Positions 1 to 12,960 of a stretch of DNA of 64,000 nt are shown piece by piece. The notes beneath the pieces were generated by a model, which saw only the letters and a list, made by a program, of their open reading frames with translations, was not told where the DNA came from and did not search any database. Origin of the DNA: Rhyzopertha dominica (Eukaryota; Arthropoda; Insecta; Coleoptera; Bostrichidae). Position numbers and translations under genes: made by a program. Where the stretch lies: assembly GCA_025024175.1 (NCBI GenBank), contig QCXZ01000001.1, positions 11,098,001-11,162,000 on the forward strand. The letters are read 5' to 3'. The number at the start of each line of letters is the position of its first letter. The first letter of the stretch is position 1.

Positions 1-1039
1 TCACATATCATAGGGTATTTAAAGCCTCTATTAAGAAAAAGCTTGATAATGTTCGGAATGCCAAAATCTCGTCAGGTGTCGCTTAAGCTTTATATCAATA
101 AAGTTAATTAATGCTAGTAAAAATGCTTTTGAAGTGTCAGCCTCACTATTATCAGGTATAGGTGTCATTCGAGAATTGTTATGTCCTCGAACGCATAATT
201 GCTGCAAAAGAAATCGAAACAAAAAGCAGTTCACGGCAACAAAGGCAACGCTACTTAACCCGCGTCACTTGTGCGCCGCGGAAGATAAGATTTATTATTA
301 CGTGTATTAATCTGATGAATTCAATTTAGTGGCTAACATTCGAGTTTAAGCTGCAGTTATGAAAAACATTCCAGCATTATGCTTAGGCAGGGGTCATATA
401 TTATACGCATGCAATGTTGTAATCAGTTTCAGGTACGTGCTTCCTCAAATTGCACCTTTGATACAGCAAAGGGTCATTAATAAGTTGAAAAAATATGCAT
501 GGATACGCGATGACTACGCCGTTTTCTTAATAACACCGTGCCGTTCTGATTGCTAATCGTACCGGCATTTCCCATTTAACAGGCGCCTCGTCTTTTATTA
601 ACTTCCGTTTGCAGCTCATTTCGAATGCATTCGCTAAAAGACCCTCATGTTGTGTGTTTAAATTAATTTCGAATGTAAAATTTAATAAGCCGCCGCCATC
701 CACTTTCTGTGCCGATAACGCGGACGGATGAACCATCGCGGGGCGCTTAATTGCACTACTTAAAACACAGAGCGAGACAACATTATGAAAACTGCCAAAT
801 GAAAGTAGGAATAAAATTACGCTTTAAGAAGCGATGTAACATCCTAGCGATTCATCTTAACAACTATTAGTCATATTCAGACAAGAAATCGAAAGCATCT
901 CTCTACTTCCCGAAAAATGCATGCAAATTCTTCAATTTGTGATACTTTAGGAACAAAGGCGATAATAGTGATTGTGCTTATACTCCTGTTACATAAAAGA
1001 CGTATTTAGCTAACTTTGATTTAAAATGTAGTCGTAAGA
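1..1039. other. No gene recognised; AT-rich DNA upstream of or within the T-box locus
   Basis: Short open frames here (longest under 75 codons) resemble no family I know and have no supporting splice context. A modestly GC-richer patch lies at about 540-740. If the T-box gene starts upstream of the window, this stretch is intronic. I see no repeat structure in it. Confidence 0.5.
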
Positions 1040-2290
1040 TGCTTCTTTCAGGTCTTACTATTTAGCTTTTGCAAGTTTTACACAAGACGTTTTGGTTTCC
1101 TTTATCGTAAAGTATCGTTCCTCCATCTTCTATTCAGTTACCTCTTTTGCTTCTTCACGTTGGTTTCCACTTCCAGTCTAATACCTTGTTTGGCATCTGT
1201 TAGGACTTATGCGTTTTACATGCCTATACCACTTCTATAGTATCAAGTATAGTGATTCGGACACCCATATTTTTCCCATATTTGCACGTTTCTTAATCTC
1301 TGACTGTTAGTTCGTAAGCTCTTCTCCAGCCATTCATTTCTGTTCTTCTTCTTGAGTGCGGAAGGTGTAGTCCACGTTTGAGCTCCATATGTTATGAAGT
1401 TTTCGAGTATCTATTTGATATTCGTGCTTTCATGTTTTTCCTTATCTGCTTACTTCATAGTATCGAATTAAGCTGCCTTGTGACAATTTTCTCTTGTTCA
1501 ATATTTTTCGAACGTCTCCTCGTTTATAATCTTCATTCCGAGATATTTATAAGAGTTGGATTTTTTTATACTTCCAGTTCTGAAATGTATGTCATAAGCT
1601 TCTTCACATGCTATCAAGGTTCTGTTTTATTTGTATTGACTGTGAGGCCCCACTTCTGGTATTCTTGCTCTTGTTTGCTCAGCATATATGAGATATAGTC
1701 ATGATCTTCTGCTATATTGACTTGGTCTTCAGTGAAATGTGAAGTAAAGAATTTGCTGTTGTCGATAGATATGCCCACATTGCAGCAGGTTCTTCTCCAG
1801 CGCTCTAATGTTGTGTTCAAATATATTTTGAAGAATGTGGGAACAATAGCGCATCCCTGTCATAAAAGTCTTTGCTAACTGGAAACGGGTCTGATAATTT
1901 AGTCCCAACTTTTACACAGGCTGTCTTCTCGGAATATAAAGACCTGATTGGCTGGATGTATACGTTTTTGACTCCAGCGGTTCTCATAGTTCTCCTAAGG
2001 GTACGCTATCATACGCCTTTTGCAAATCTACAAAAAACAAGGTAAGTTTCTATAAGTTGTTTAAGGACAAATACATTATCTTTTGTAGATCAACTCGCAC
2101 GAAAACTGTTTTGATCTTCTATAACTTCTTATTATTCTTTCTTTCTAGATGGAGAACTTGTAACACTCAACCCTCGCTAGTTAGTGCACTTTTTTGACAC
2201 CCTTCTTGTGTATATGTGATATAGGTAGAGGCTGTATTCCACTCTTCTGGTACTTCGTCTCCTCTTAAAATCATTATATATAATATTTTT
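1040..2290 (-). pseudogene. Non-LTR retrotransposon reverse transcriptase remnant (RTE-like, 'craniofacial development protein 2-like' type)
   Basis: Read on the minus strand, this is the reverse transcriptase and C-terminal part of a LINE that would copy its own RNA into the genome. Landmarks from high to low coordinates: a FVLKQLIETY palm segment near 2070; VDLQKAYDSVPL (the first catalytic aspartate block) at about 2007-2033; an LxxxLYxxK segment with VKVGTKLS near 1910; then EDQVNIAEDHDYISYML at about 1680-1740, aligned with the YADDQVVIA block but with YAD altered; then KWGLTVNTNKTE. Below 1350 follows the usual C-terminal tail of this LINE type (EWLEKSLRTNSQRLRN, later RRWRNDTL). The reading frame changes several times and stops are frequent, so it is dead. 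The strand and family are seen directly. The exact ends are approximate because no poly(A)-like tail or target-site duplication was found. Confidence 0.8.
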
Positions 2291-5200
2291 TAAAGATGAA
2301 GTTCCACAATGACAAGAGTGAGTAAAATTGCATTTTTTCTTGCTTAGTCTTAGATTTGCTTTTTATTTATCTGTCCAACATATATGCACATGCTAATGTA
2401 TAATATTGCTATTTAATAGGTATTCAGAGAATTATTGTATAATAACAGGATACGTGTTTTTGTAAATAAATCCGCATAAATTAGTACTTATCTGACTAAA
2501 TTGACATTTTTACAATTGCAATCTCCATTCTCTTATATGTGCCTATCTTTCTTAATTCAACAATTCACTTCGATGCGGGTTGCCAGTGCTATTATTATAA
2601 TAAAAGAGCTACTATTTTTAATGCGATCTAATACATCAGTACCCTTCAGCAAAAACATCTTCAAAGGTACCGCAAGTACTAAAATTGTTCATTCCTATAG
2701 CTCTATATGAATGTATATTTAGTCGTAGCAGACAGCATCTATTATACATTAAATAGAGTAGATAAAATCGTACATAAAATGTAGGTTGCACACTGCACTG
2801 ATGCTGTTATTACCTGGTGACTTAGCAGTAGATTTGTTCTTGTTTTGTTTTACCTTTACAGAATGGTTCATTTTATGTTTAAAATATTTCTATACGTTGA
2901 AAAAACAAAGGTTTTCACTAATAATATAAATAATGGAATAATGCTAATCTCAACAATTAAAATAAAAACATAAGTATGCATATGCTGTATTTGTACCCCA
3001 CATCTGTACAATAAGTACAATTGCCAGTTACTACTGTTTCAGTGAAAATGCACTAACCGCCAGAGAATTTGTTAAAACAGGTTTTACGCCATATAGTTCT
3101 ATAGTATAGCTTTTGAGCTATAATACTAATACTAAAACCGAAATAATCCGAAAAAACTTATTCAAGCCGGTATCCACATGCAAAAAATAAAAACTGTAAA
3201 CAGTAAAGTAATCGAGCTTTTAAAAGCAAAGTTGCTGCACATTTCTAAAGCTTTAGTGTTTTTAGAAATAGACGTTTAATTTTTAAATCAAATAGTAGAA
3301 TCAAATATTGCTGAAGTGGAGGATCCCTTACTCAAATGTTGTATCCCCCCCCCCCCGCTCATACAATATATCTAACCTTAGTCTATATGTAGCTAATTGC
3401 AGAAACCTTAAGATCAATGAGTCATGCATTATCGATAGTTTATATATATCCGAATGTGCATAATGGCTTCATTTGAATTTGTTTGTCGACAATTCCTAAT
3501 TTTATCACTTGTTATGTGCATACTTAAGTACATTATAACTTCACATCATTCACTTTTTGTGGTTCGCCTTTATAGATCATATTGGATACTTTAAGTGTTA
3601 TAATTAGGTAACAGTATTGGCGAAAAACAAAGAGTATTCTGACACGTGTTATACCTTTATGATATTTTTCGCCGATTATGCACGATAATTAGCTGATAAA
3701 CGTATTTGTAAGTAGAAGTTATTTTTTTCCTATTAACTGCATACCTTTTAATAATTGACTACCTATGTAACATTCAAGTAGACCATGCCATATTATATCT
3801 ACTATGAATTAAAATATAATAGCTCTGTAAGTGTAGCACTTGACGAAATTATTAAATAAAATATTCCTTAATGACGGTATTACGCCATGCCAAAATATAC
3901 GCTAGCAGGCACAGCGTAGCGGCCAACGACTGCCCATTTGTCGATGCTTTCTGGAAAACCGCAATTTTTACACTTTACGCCACGCAACCTGAAATTATAG
4001 ACATACGGCCAGCACGTACGAACAGGTACGGCGGCGAAAGCGGCAAAATTATAGGCTGCCTGCCAAGAATGATGGTAATTTGGTCCTTTTAACACCAAAG
4101 CATTTTTCCAAACTCGCATCGGTAGTAACACATATAATTATATGTATGTACGCAAAAACTGCACTTTGCTACGGACCAGAGGATTAAATATTTCTTTTAA
4201 CCATGGGGGATGATTGTAAGTAGTTATGACGTAACATTATGAACGATTATTAGCCTTAGTCTAGCAGTTGATTAAATATTTTCTTGAATGAAATTGACAT
4301 GAGCAAACTGTCAACTGGTACATTATTATTAGGCGTTAATTTCACTTTTGTTAGTCATTAGACTTGAAAGGTTAAGAAATGATCTGATGTTTTACATGTT
4401 TAATTAATTGCTAGGTATAATATTTGTCTTTTTGTCGCACGCAATATAAGTACATAATTGTTTAATGTTATACATGATACGGCATTTTGCTAATTATATA
4501 TTGGCAGTTTGTTAATTGTTATGCATAATTGAAATAACCCTATAACGACGTTAAATATTTAATTGTTATTTCCGTGAGTAATCTTTAAAGATATAACATT
4601 GAACTAGGTACTGATAACAACGCAGTCGATGAAACGCATTTATAAAATTGTTTATAATCCAACTATCACGTATGTAAAAATCAGAACACTACCTTGCTTT
4701 GAGTCGAAAAGTTAATCACAAGTAAAGAACATTATTAATAGGAAGAATGTTTCAGGTTCAGTCGACAGTAAGTATAGATGTCAATGGTAATTGGGAATCA
4801 TTTTGCGGATTAAAAGAGTGCGCTGAGGTAAATAAAAAAATGTAATGCGAAAATATTGATGTCCATAAGCTAATAGCTACACAATAACCAAATTGTTAAA
4901 TCCATTAATGTGCTTTCTAAAAATCAGTGCTGTTTATGGTTCACACAAAATATTTGGGAAATGTGTAGAACAGATACATGAAGCATAATTCCTCCACATG
5001 ACATAATTAATTTTATATAATGTGGTAGTAAATCGTACATCAAACATGTCGATGTATGCATGTATAGATAGCTACCTGGCGTAACCTGTAAATTTAAACG
5101 TTATTTTAAAAATGATACTCAGAAAACTAGTATTACTACCAGCAGAAGTCTTAAACTTTCGTGGCAGCATAAAGGGGAACAAAACCAATCTCTTTTTGAC

Positions 5201-6835
5201 TTCGAAAAACCTCATATCACGCTGTGTGCAACAGAACAATCCGCGCACAGCTGTTTCGACTTATTATGCCTGATCAGCAGCAGTCCTAGTGCAGACAACA
5301 TGGTACAGCAGAGAAATCCAAATTTAAAAATCTAAATATATATTTAAAACAGCGGCTTTTACGAAAATGTTGCTGACTTTGGCGACGAAGAAAAACGACA
5401 GAATACAAATGAAATAAAGAACCTGGTAAAGAGTTACATTCAGTTACCTTTCTTGACCAGAAAGGCACTGATCTTCCAAGCAACCAAGAAATAATACCAT
5501 AAAAATAAAACATTAATTAATTTGGAAACAATGTACTAAGGTAATATGCAACTCAATTCAATGTAACAATCTAAGTTAAAGGAGAAAATGAGGAAGAAGA
5601 AGAGTGAAGAAGGAAAGGAAAAAGTTGGAAACAAACTTACTTTGCATCATCGTTATATATTTACGGATTAAGACATTTTTTCTGAGAGTAGTAAAGTTTT
5701 GTATGTGCCACTTGTTGATTGTGTTAGCTATGCCGAACGAAAAACTTCGCTTGAAAATTTCTTTACGGTGTTTGTGTATATCAAGCATGTTCTTACATCT
5801 TATATTAATGTTGTGCACGTCACATCTAAATTTAATTTTTTGAAACAAATACGGGGGAGTTTCGAATTTAATAATTTTAAGGAAAAATACTGATGAGTGT
5901 GATATTCGACAATTTCTTCTTATACCATAAATGAATCTCAGACACGAATTTATGCGTTTTGTTCTATGCGTGCACGTGAACGTGCACTATCCGCGGCAAG
6001 AAGACAGGGACCATTATATAAGATCACAATAATTGAAGTGGGAGAGTACCATTGAATCACATAACCACTTCTTAGTCTCCACTGAAAGAAAATGTCTGAA
6101 ACTGTATATTGATTTTAAAGATGAGTAACATTTCTTTATCATGTAATTTACATGTTCATGAAATCTTAGAGAGGAGTCCATAATGAGGCCCAAATTTGTA
6201 ATATATCTATTGTAATAGATGTCAGCACATCTACCGCTCGCAAAAACAACATATATCCAGTTTTAAAAAGTACGATACTGCACTATAGATGATGAGATTG
6301 TTGTTACGTGTACGGGTTCGAAAAAATGTTGATTTCTTACGTAATTTCTTAATACGCACTAGTACTAAACTATAACACTGCTAGTTCAGTACACCATTAT
6401 TCCAACACTGCCATTCACAACACTAGTGACTATAGAACACTTGGGTCGCTTTGTTCGCTTGCTTCGCCGCTTTTCAAATCAGGCTCCTTCAGCGCGCTTT
6501 TCGTCGCGTTTACATTCAGACCGACAAAATGCTGGAATTTATCGAGCAATCTCTGTGCTTATCATGGAATTTTTTTCCCAAACATTCGAACAAAACAGAC
6601 TCTGGTTACCTAATCAGCGGACGCTGGTTTCTCCACAAGAAAATCTCTAGCATTTTTAACAGTCAAGACTTGTTGGAGCCAGCAACAATAATTTGATACT
6701 ACATGAAATACGTGAAGTTGCTTTTAAGCTATCCAACTGAAATCTTCTGGTGTGTAGTTATACAAAGCAATATAAGTATGGGTAGATCATTCCGGGTTAG
6801 TAGGCTGTCGTCTCTGCCATTTATTCTTCGCCTAT
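2291..6835. other. No gene recognised; probable intron or upstream DNA of the T-box locus
   Basis: About 4.5 kb of AT-rich sequence. A run of 12 C lies near 3346-3357. A GC-richer patch at 3870-4130 is open on both strands (73 and 83 codons) but matches nothing I recognise, so I make no gene call. I looked for the missing 5' T-box exon (the block normally reading like FHELGTEMIITKSGR) and did not find it. No transposase or reverse-transcriptase motif was seen. Confidence 0.45.
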
Positions 6836-6867
6836 GTTTCGTCCACTGCTGTGGCGAGCATCTTCAG
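6836..6867 (-). other. Hammerhead-like hairpin, degenerate (minus strand)
   Basis: On the minus strand the sequence runs CTGAAGA, then a hairpin with the arms CCAC and GTGG around AGCA, then GAAAC. The order CTGANGA - stem - GAAAC is that of the hammerhead ribozyme core. The closing pairs of stem II are poor and I could not draw convincing stems I and III, so this is at best a decayed relative of the better copy at 40553-40600. Such hairpins are common in insect repeats, including Penelope-like elements. Confidence 0.35.
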
Positions 6868-7071
6868 AGTTAGATTCATCGTTGTCTACTAGCGAACACA
6901 AACAGAAGAATTCACAGCGACCACGGCCAATTAATGCGGAATCACCTAGCAGTACGGACTCAGGCTGTGAAGTAATTATAATAATCTTATGCAGGTTATA
7001 AGAATGTTCTTGTTTATGCCACGTTGCAAAAAAAAGTACATCTGCCTTTCGTTATGATATATGAGTATTTA

Positions 7072-7475
7072 TTAAAATGCATGTCTATGCTGTACTGTCT
7101 ACACCTTAACCAACTGCGTATAGATCTATTTCGCTGTCATTACAGCTTATCAGTGCAGTTTAGGTCTAGTGTAGACAGCACGGCATAGAACTGGTTTTGC
7201 TTATATACCAAAGCAATGGTATGATGTAAGTAAGAATTTAGGATGGCAATGCCATCTGTCAGCATTACACTGACATGATGACAAGCCACCTAGCTGCTTT
7301 AACGGGTACTGCCTCCTAAAGGAAGTGACCTGTAGGCTGACACAGCATAGACATGCATTTTAATGTATGTCGGTTTTTGCCCGCTTGCAAAAAAGTGCCC
7401 TGGGGGCCTGCTATCAAATTGAAGTATGCAGTTGCATGCCAATTTGTCAGGCTACAGGTCACTTCCTTTCGGAAG
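7072..7475. repeat. Overlapping inverted repeats, MITE-like, just upstream of a T-box exon
   Basis: Three inverted repeats are stacked here. A perfect 22-bp pair lies at 7072-7093 and 7342-7363 (TTAAAATGCATGTCTATGCT + GT). Inside the left part, 7085-7104 pairs with about 7168-7187 around CTGTCTACAC. Overlapping the right arm, 7313-7342 pairs with 7445-7475 (about 27 of 30 bases, core ACAGGTCACTTCCTTT). The outer 292-bp unit looks like a small non-autonomous DNA transposon. No coding sequence is inside. The 3' edge lies 186 bp before the exon acceptor at 7660. Confidence 0.65.
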
Positions 7476-7660
7476 TACTTATGAGTATTTATATATTTTT
7501 TTTATATCTAATTTTACTACAATTGGCTATATTCGAAGTTACTGATAATTTAAGGCAGTTGCATTGCATGTCAGCACAAAACCCAATGATAGGGACCTAA
7601 TTTACAATTTTGTTCGTAGATCTCATGCACAAAATGTTTATTCATATTTTTTTGTTCCAG

Positions 7661-7934
7661 CCGCATGTTCCCTACATTAAGGGTCTCCTTCACGGGAATA
7701 AGGCCCGAGCAGCGCTACGCAGTACTTATGGACATAGTACCTGTAGACAATAAAAGATACCGATACGCTTACCACCGATCGTCCTGGCTGGTCGCAGGAA
7801 AAGCTGACCCACCTGCACCGTGCAGGATATACGCTCATCCAGATTCGCCGTTCTCCGGTGAACAGCTCCGGAAGCAAGTCGTTTCGTTCGAGAAAGTCAA
7901 GCTGACAAACAACGAAATGGATAAAAACGGACAG
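7661..7934 (+). CDS. H15: Tbx20-class T-box transcription factor, exon with first visible part of the T-box (partial gene)
   Basis: Encodes about 91 residues of the T-box, the DNA-binding domain of a nuclear transcription factor. Diagnostic blocks in order: RMFPTLRVSFTG, YAVLMDIVPVDNKRYRYAYH, RSSWLVAGKADPP, IYAHPDSPFSGEQL, VSFEKVKLTNNEMDKNGQ. The LMDIVPVDNKRYRYAYH block with HPDSPFSGEQL is characteristic of Tbx20 and its insect counterparts H15 and midline (neuromancer), which act in heart, nervous system and epidermal patterning. The exon starts after a pyrimidine-rich acceptor ending TTCCAG at 7660. Its first base completes a split codon, so the upstream intron is phase 2. It ends at CAG with the donor GTAAGG at 7935, phase 0. 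Open reading runs into the intron to 8015, but conservation stops exactly at the donor. The ATG at 7665 is an internal methionine, not the start. H15 and midline cannot be told apart from this exon. Confidence 0.97.
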
Positions 7935-8894
7935 GTAAGGTTCAACACAATAACCCAGTTTGATTATCATAAACAACACGCCCTCTTGTCAAGTGCAATT
8001 TGTATAGGTGTATAATACGCTTTGAAATGACGACCTTCTATTTTAATACTCGCTTAATTGTGTCTAAAGCGTGATAATGCATACAACTACTTAAGCCGGG
8101 AATGTCTCGTGCGGCCCTTGGTATTGATTGATGAATTGTTATCTAATCGCCGTGTTTAAATACTGCACCGCATTGTCAATTATGTTTAAGTGTAAATTGA
8201 CTGGATATACCTTAGATATACCTTATTTAAATGCCTTAGACAGTCGGTTAAGTACATGCTGCGTGTCCGGTTTTCGTCTTTTTAGACACACCTTACCGCT
8301 AGAGTAAGTCGCGAATGCTATGGTTTACAATTAAGGATGAAACGTTTTAATTTTGTTGTTGTTATACCTACCCTCAATGCAATAGTGAATCTCGGAAAAT
8401 AGTTTTATGGCCCACCCCTTTCTGAAGTTAACTTATTAGTTTTATTGTTTATGTTAACAACTTGTATTTTGATCTTGATGGCCGTTTAAAACAAGAAAAC
8501 GCTTTACCGCACCTTCCTGAAAGTTGCGATTTGCTATCTTAATGTGGCGTTTGGTACCATGAATTTGTTAAATTAAGTGCGTCTATGATTGTGCTTTTTG
8601 CGAAAACTTTGCTACTTCAGTAGAAAAAACCTCTGCAAATTAAATCTACCTCCACATCAAATAGTCAAAATGACTTTACGCTTTTATTTCTGATATTTTA
8701 CAATCAGTAATGAGGTTTTGGGCATTTCTTTTCTCCACACGTTTTTTTCTACGACAAACGGTTTTCGTGATGTTAGCAAAAATCCATAAATTTTTAAAAT
8801 CGGCTTCTTTTCAATAACTACAAAATTATTAACTTAACAAAAAAATTGCGAGAGGGCTTTTCGATTACAAATTTGATTTTCTATATGATAGTAA

Positions 8895-9440
8895 TATTTA
8901 AAAAAGTGTGGACAGGGCCTAAAATCCAGTGTTTTGTAAATATTTCTAAAGAAAAATTGTTTGTGAGAAATTTTATTTCCTGTCTGGTGGTATTTTCCCC
9001 TTTTGAATATATTAAGTATTTTCCGAGATATTTAGGAACCACCGGTTTTTTAAGTGACTGTTTTTGCTGCACAGAATATTTGTAGGGACGAATATTACTG
9101 GCAATTATACTATTAATCGTATACCTATTAAAAATATAAAACAAAAATTTGCATAAAGGGTAGTTACCTCACAATTTCACCCCCTTTCCTATACTCTGCT
9201 ATTTACCCCTAAACAACAGGTCGCTTTGGGTAGTTGACATTTATATGTATGCTAAACTTCAAGTTCATATGTTAAGTCTTTCGAAAGTTATCGCGTCCAC
9301 ACGCAGAGAAGAAATTTTTGCTCAAATTTGGGTTTTGTACGTTTTCGAGCATTTTATAACTATTGAGCAAATAAAGATTTTTGAAAAAAAATTTACTCGA
9401 AACAATACTTTCCATCCGTTGGATGTGGAATAATTAATAT
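8895..9440 (+). repeat. Dispersed repeat, copy 1 (sister at 49738-50296)
   Basis: This stretch and 49738-50296 are recognisably the same sequence over about 540 bp in the same orientation. Shared blocks are AAATCCAGT near the start, TTTCCTRTCTGRTGGTATTTTC, the paragraph CAAGTTCATATGTTAAGTCT TTCGAAAGTTATC, and the end CCATCCGTTGGATGTGGAA. Copies differ by small indels and many substitutions, so neither is recent. Copy 2 keeps an ACACACGCAGACACACAG tract that copy 1 has shortened to CACACGCAGAGAAG. No coding potential was found. The class of element is not known to me; a non-autonomous or 3'-terminal LINE fragment is possible. Confidence 0.75.
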
Positions 9441-12289
9441 ATTTTAAATTCACCTGACCCGGAAATTGAACACTAAAAACGCTTTTGTTCTAGATAATTT
9501 TGCGAGATTTAATTCATTTATTTCACAATTTTGAACTTTATATTAAATGTGGTTCTCCAGAATTGTCTTTTTAGTTAGATCGGCGGCAGGTTTAACGAAA
9601 TCTGTCATTTATCTGATTCATGTAGTTTTTTAATTCATCGGAAGATCCCATTGTCAGTTCTTAAACAGGTTGTAGTTTTTAGCTCAAGTATTTATCGAAA
9701 GATCAATTAGATGCGTTTTTCTTCTATTAACAGGCTCTTGTACGAGCATTACAAATTGTACTGTGTATTATTTATACCTAAGGTGTGAGCACTCTGGTTG
9801 CTTCACTGGGTATCTTATTTATTTATCGTTACAAATTTTTACATGTCAATGGTGTAGAAGCTATATCGATCCCTACAAGGCTTTACTAATTTTTGTCGAA
9901 AACGATCGTCGTTGTTATTCGAATTTACAGTTATTTCTTCATTTATTTTAGCCCGAAGAATGCGTGAAGATTATTTTGACGGGGTCAGTTCCGCTACAAA
10001 AGTTCAGTGAAGAAATTGAAGTTGGAACCCCTAACAACCCACCCCTGCCGCAAACTCTTAGAATTACACCTTAGTTTTACACGCGCTGTTTTTAAGAGTT
10101 ACACCACGACCTCGGACTTCTTGTTTTTGCAAATTTCAATGTCTGCTATACTTTAATTTTATATTTGTTGTTATACACTGGTGTTTACAAATTTAAAATT
10201 ATATAGATAAATTGGCATATTGTGGAGCAATCTTTGTGTTTTATTTTATTTTGATATTTTGACGTGGACACGTCTTACGCCGCACTTTGGGAGTAATTTT
10301 GTGAAAATCGGTAATGAGTCCTACCTACGACGTAAGTAGTATAAGCAAAAGCCGCTGTGTAAGGATGGACATTGGACAGTAATAGGTACAGGTCATAAGA
10401 ATGAATGTTTTTGGTACCTAACTGAACACAAAGCCATCGGAAACTGATTTGATTTGAATATTTCACCTTCGTTAAAGTTCGTCAGTGCAGTTTAGGTCTT
10501 AATAGAGCCGAATTTGACAACCAACGGTGAATTTCATACATTTTATTAAGAACTACCAAGGCGAAAATACAAAGAATTAACTTCTTTATACCTACATCCT
10601 ACATTTTCCGCACGTAAATTATTTGAACACTTTTCACCAGCGAGCTAAGAGAGTAATTGTTGGAATAACCTTATATTCACCATTACTTGCCTGCTCACCA
10701 ACCATAAACTCGAAGTTTTATGTTACGTAACCCGCTATTTCAAGAAAGCGTATTTCAAGTTTCATCTTTGCCACATTATTACGTACATTCTCCTGCTGTA
10801 CGCCGCGTCGTTTCTTCGCAACATTACGCATTTATGCCAAGTGGCAATGAAGTAGTTGGTTGCTGTGGGTGTATATGAGTGGAAGGCGGAGGGAACAGTT
10901 TGCCGGTGGTCCTGGTGGGACAAGACGACAACGCGCTAGTCGTACGACAATTTTGCGCCTGCTGAGGTGCCTGGAACAGCATTCCTGCTGTCCTGCTAAG
11001 AATGACATTTATAATGGCCTAACTGGACCCATCACCAACAGTCAAGCAGTACCCACCACTGTCCAGATTCGATTAACGTACATCGAGTGCCTCACCAGGT
11101 GACCAAATGTCAACGCATAAAGTGTTTCCGACCAGACCCCTAACTTTGAAGCGTCATGTAAAACCATAACCTGCACAAATTGAAATTATGATGTTTTGCA
11201 AAGAAAAGATTGCTAAACCCACGAAGAGGCCAAAATTAATTTCTATTATCGTCAACAAATAAAGTTTGAGTACTTGTAGGACATGTTCAACAGATGGCTG
11301 TAACGGATAGGTGCATTTTGCGCTATATATATTTTATGCAAAATAAAACAAACAATACTTAGGTTTCGTTTAATGTTTTCTTAAAACAAATTGTAGACGG
11401 CTCCATGTATTTTTGGAGTGGCATGGCACCACGATTATTGTCAGCGCCTTGACATAACACATAACTTTTTTTCATAATCTGCTGTACAATGGATAGGTAA
11501 AAGTACGGGGTCACGATGAGACCATTATAATTGCAGTTATTTTTTATCGCAATATTAGATATCTGTTCTGACCTTTACCACAATAACGTATATTTCACTG
11601 ATCAGCAAACAAGATATGCATGATGTCGAAGAATGGAACTAACAACCAGAAATAATCTGACAAAATCAATAAGGCTCTAATAATGTTACAATGGTTAAGT
11701 AAATACTCAAAAGTGATTCATGTTATTGATAACGTTACAAACGTTTAGTATGATCGCAAATCTTAATGTTATCTGTCAACAGTATGTCCCTGGATTGAGT
11801 TTACAAGATAAAAACGTTATGACCTTTGACTGAAAGGGCATAACATTTTTTTGTTTGTCCCAAGACCAGCAAGTATGTAATTAAAACTTCATTATTTTTT
11901 CTCATTGGAAAGAAAGGTTCACTTGTTGATTTTGAACTTATTAATAAACTTTTGTCTGCTTTATAAACAACAGCACATTGGTGATTTTATTTTTTTAAAC
12001 GATGACATCTGACATTAACTTTACGCAATTTAGGTATATAACAAAAATGTTTGTGAAAAACATAATTTTAATCAATGGCAATTCAAATAAAAAGCTTTAA
12101 AATAAAAACAGATAAAGTAATTTTTAACAAGAACAATCAGTAACCAGTATTCTACTTATACGAAGTTCCTTAAACTTCTTTGAATTTCTTGAATAGACAA
12201 CAATACCAATGTGTCTCTTATTCAATTTTTTAATTATTCAACATTATTAAGCAGGTTACTACAAAATTTACTTTAATCGTCCTCACAAA

Positions 12290-12960
12290 TAAAAATAAAA
12301 AACTGTGAAATCAGGGCTCTTGGTAGGATACAATAATGGACCATTTCTTCCAATCCACTGATATCCAAATTTAACGTTTATTAAATTAATAACAATGTGA
12401 GATTGATATGCGTGACAACGGTTCTACTGAAAAATACATTGTACGCAGGTAATTCAATGCTAAATCATCTAGTTATTGTTATTATAAAAAAAAATTTTGA
12501 CATATTATTCCATTGTTGCCTCATCAGAGAACGTCATTCTACGACCAAAGTTTTAGTATCTCTATATTTGATCTCCTATCCACCAAGATAAGTCATTTTG
12601 CATCATCCCCGATTCCAATGCAGGTGTGATTAAATTTCTGTTTGTATGAGTAAGTTTTCTTTTGTTTTCTAAATTCTTTGAGTGGCGGACTTATGTTCGG
12701 TTGGTCATCGCCTCCTTAGTGAGTTTTTTGTTGATCCTGCACAAATTCCAGCACCAAAAGGGCGGCAGCGTTTTCTTCATTATACAATTTCTTCTGTTTG
12801 TTTTTTTTTAACAGATCCAGAAACTTTTTCAACAGTTTCTTGGCCTTCATACGAGGAACTTAAATATTCGTTTTTCATTGAACTTTTCACTAACAGAATA
12901 ATAACTTTGTTTACCTGTACCATAGCATTGGACCAAATACAATAAATTCTCTGTTACAAA
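12290..12960 (-). pseudogene. Tc1/mariner-type transposase remnant
   Basis: On the minus strand, MTFSDEAT near 12525-12545 corresponds to the first catalytic aspartate block (xFSDEAxF). Further down, KFGYQWIGRNGPLLYPTKSP at about 12300-12360 followed by DF corresponds to the RWIGRxGPxxWPPRSPDL stretch just before the third catalytic acidic residue. The section between them is too short and the second aspartate block is missing, so an internal deletion is likely. The 12600-12960 part is read as degraded N-terminal sequence with less certainty. Stops and frame changes make it non-functional. It lies inside the large T-box intron. Confidence 0.6.

Noticed and set aside
3871..4131. Overlapping frames open on both strands (73 and 83 codons)
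   Set aside because: Openness on both strands reflects base composition; neither peptide has a recognisable motif.
6834..6984. Possible N-terminal T-box gene exon reading MFRPLLWRASSELDSS and later SPSSTDSGCE
   Set aside because: The start overlaps the hammerhead-like repeat hairpin at 6836-6867, the frame leads to no donor in a fitting phase that I could defend, and it lacks the FHELGTEM block.
10860..11102. 80-codon GC-richer frame MLWVYMSGRRREQFAGG
   Set aside because: No family resemblance, no splice support and no conserved features; length is within chance for a GC-richer patch.
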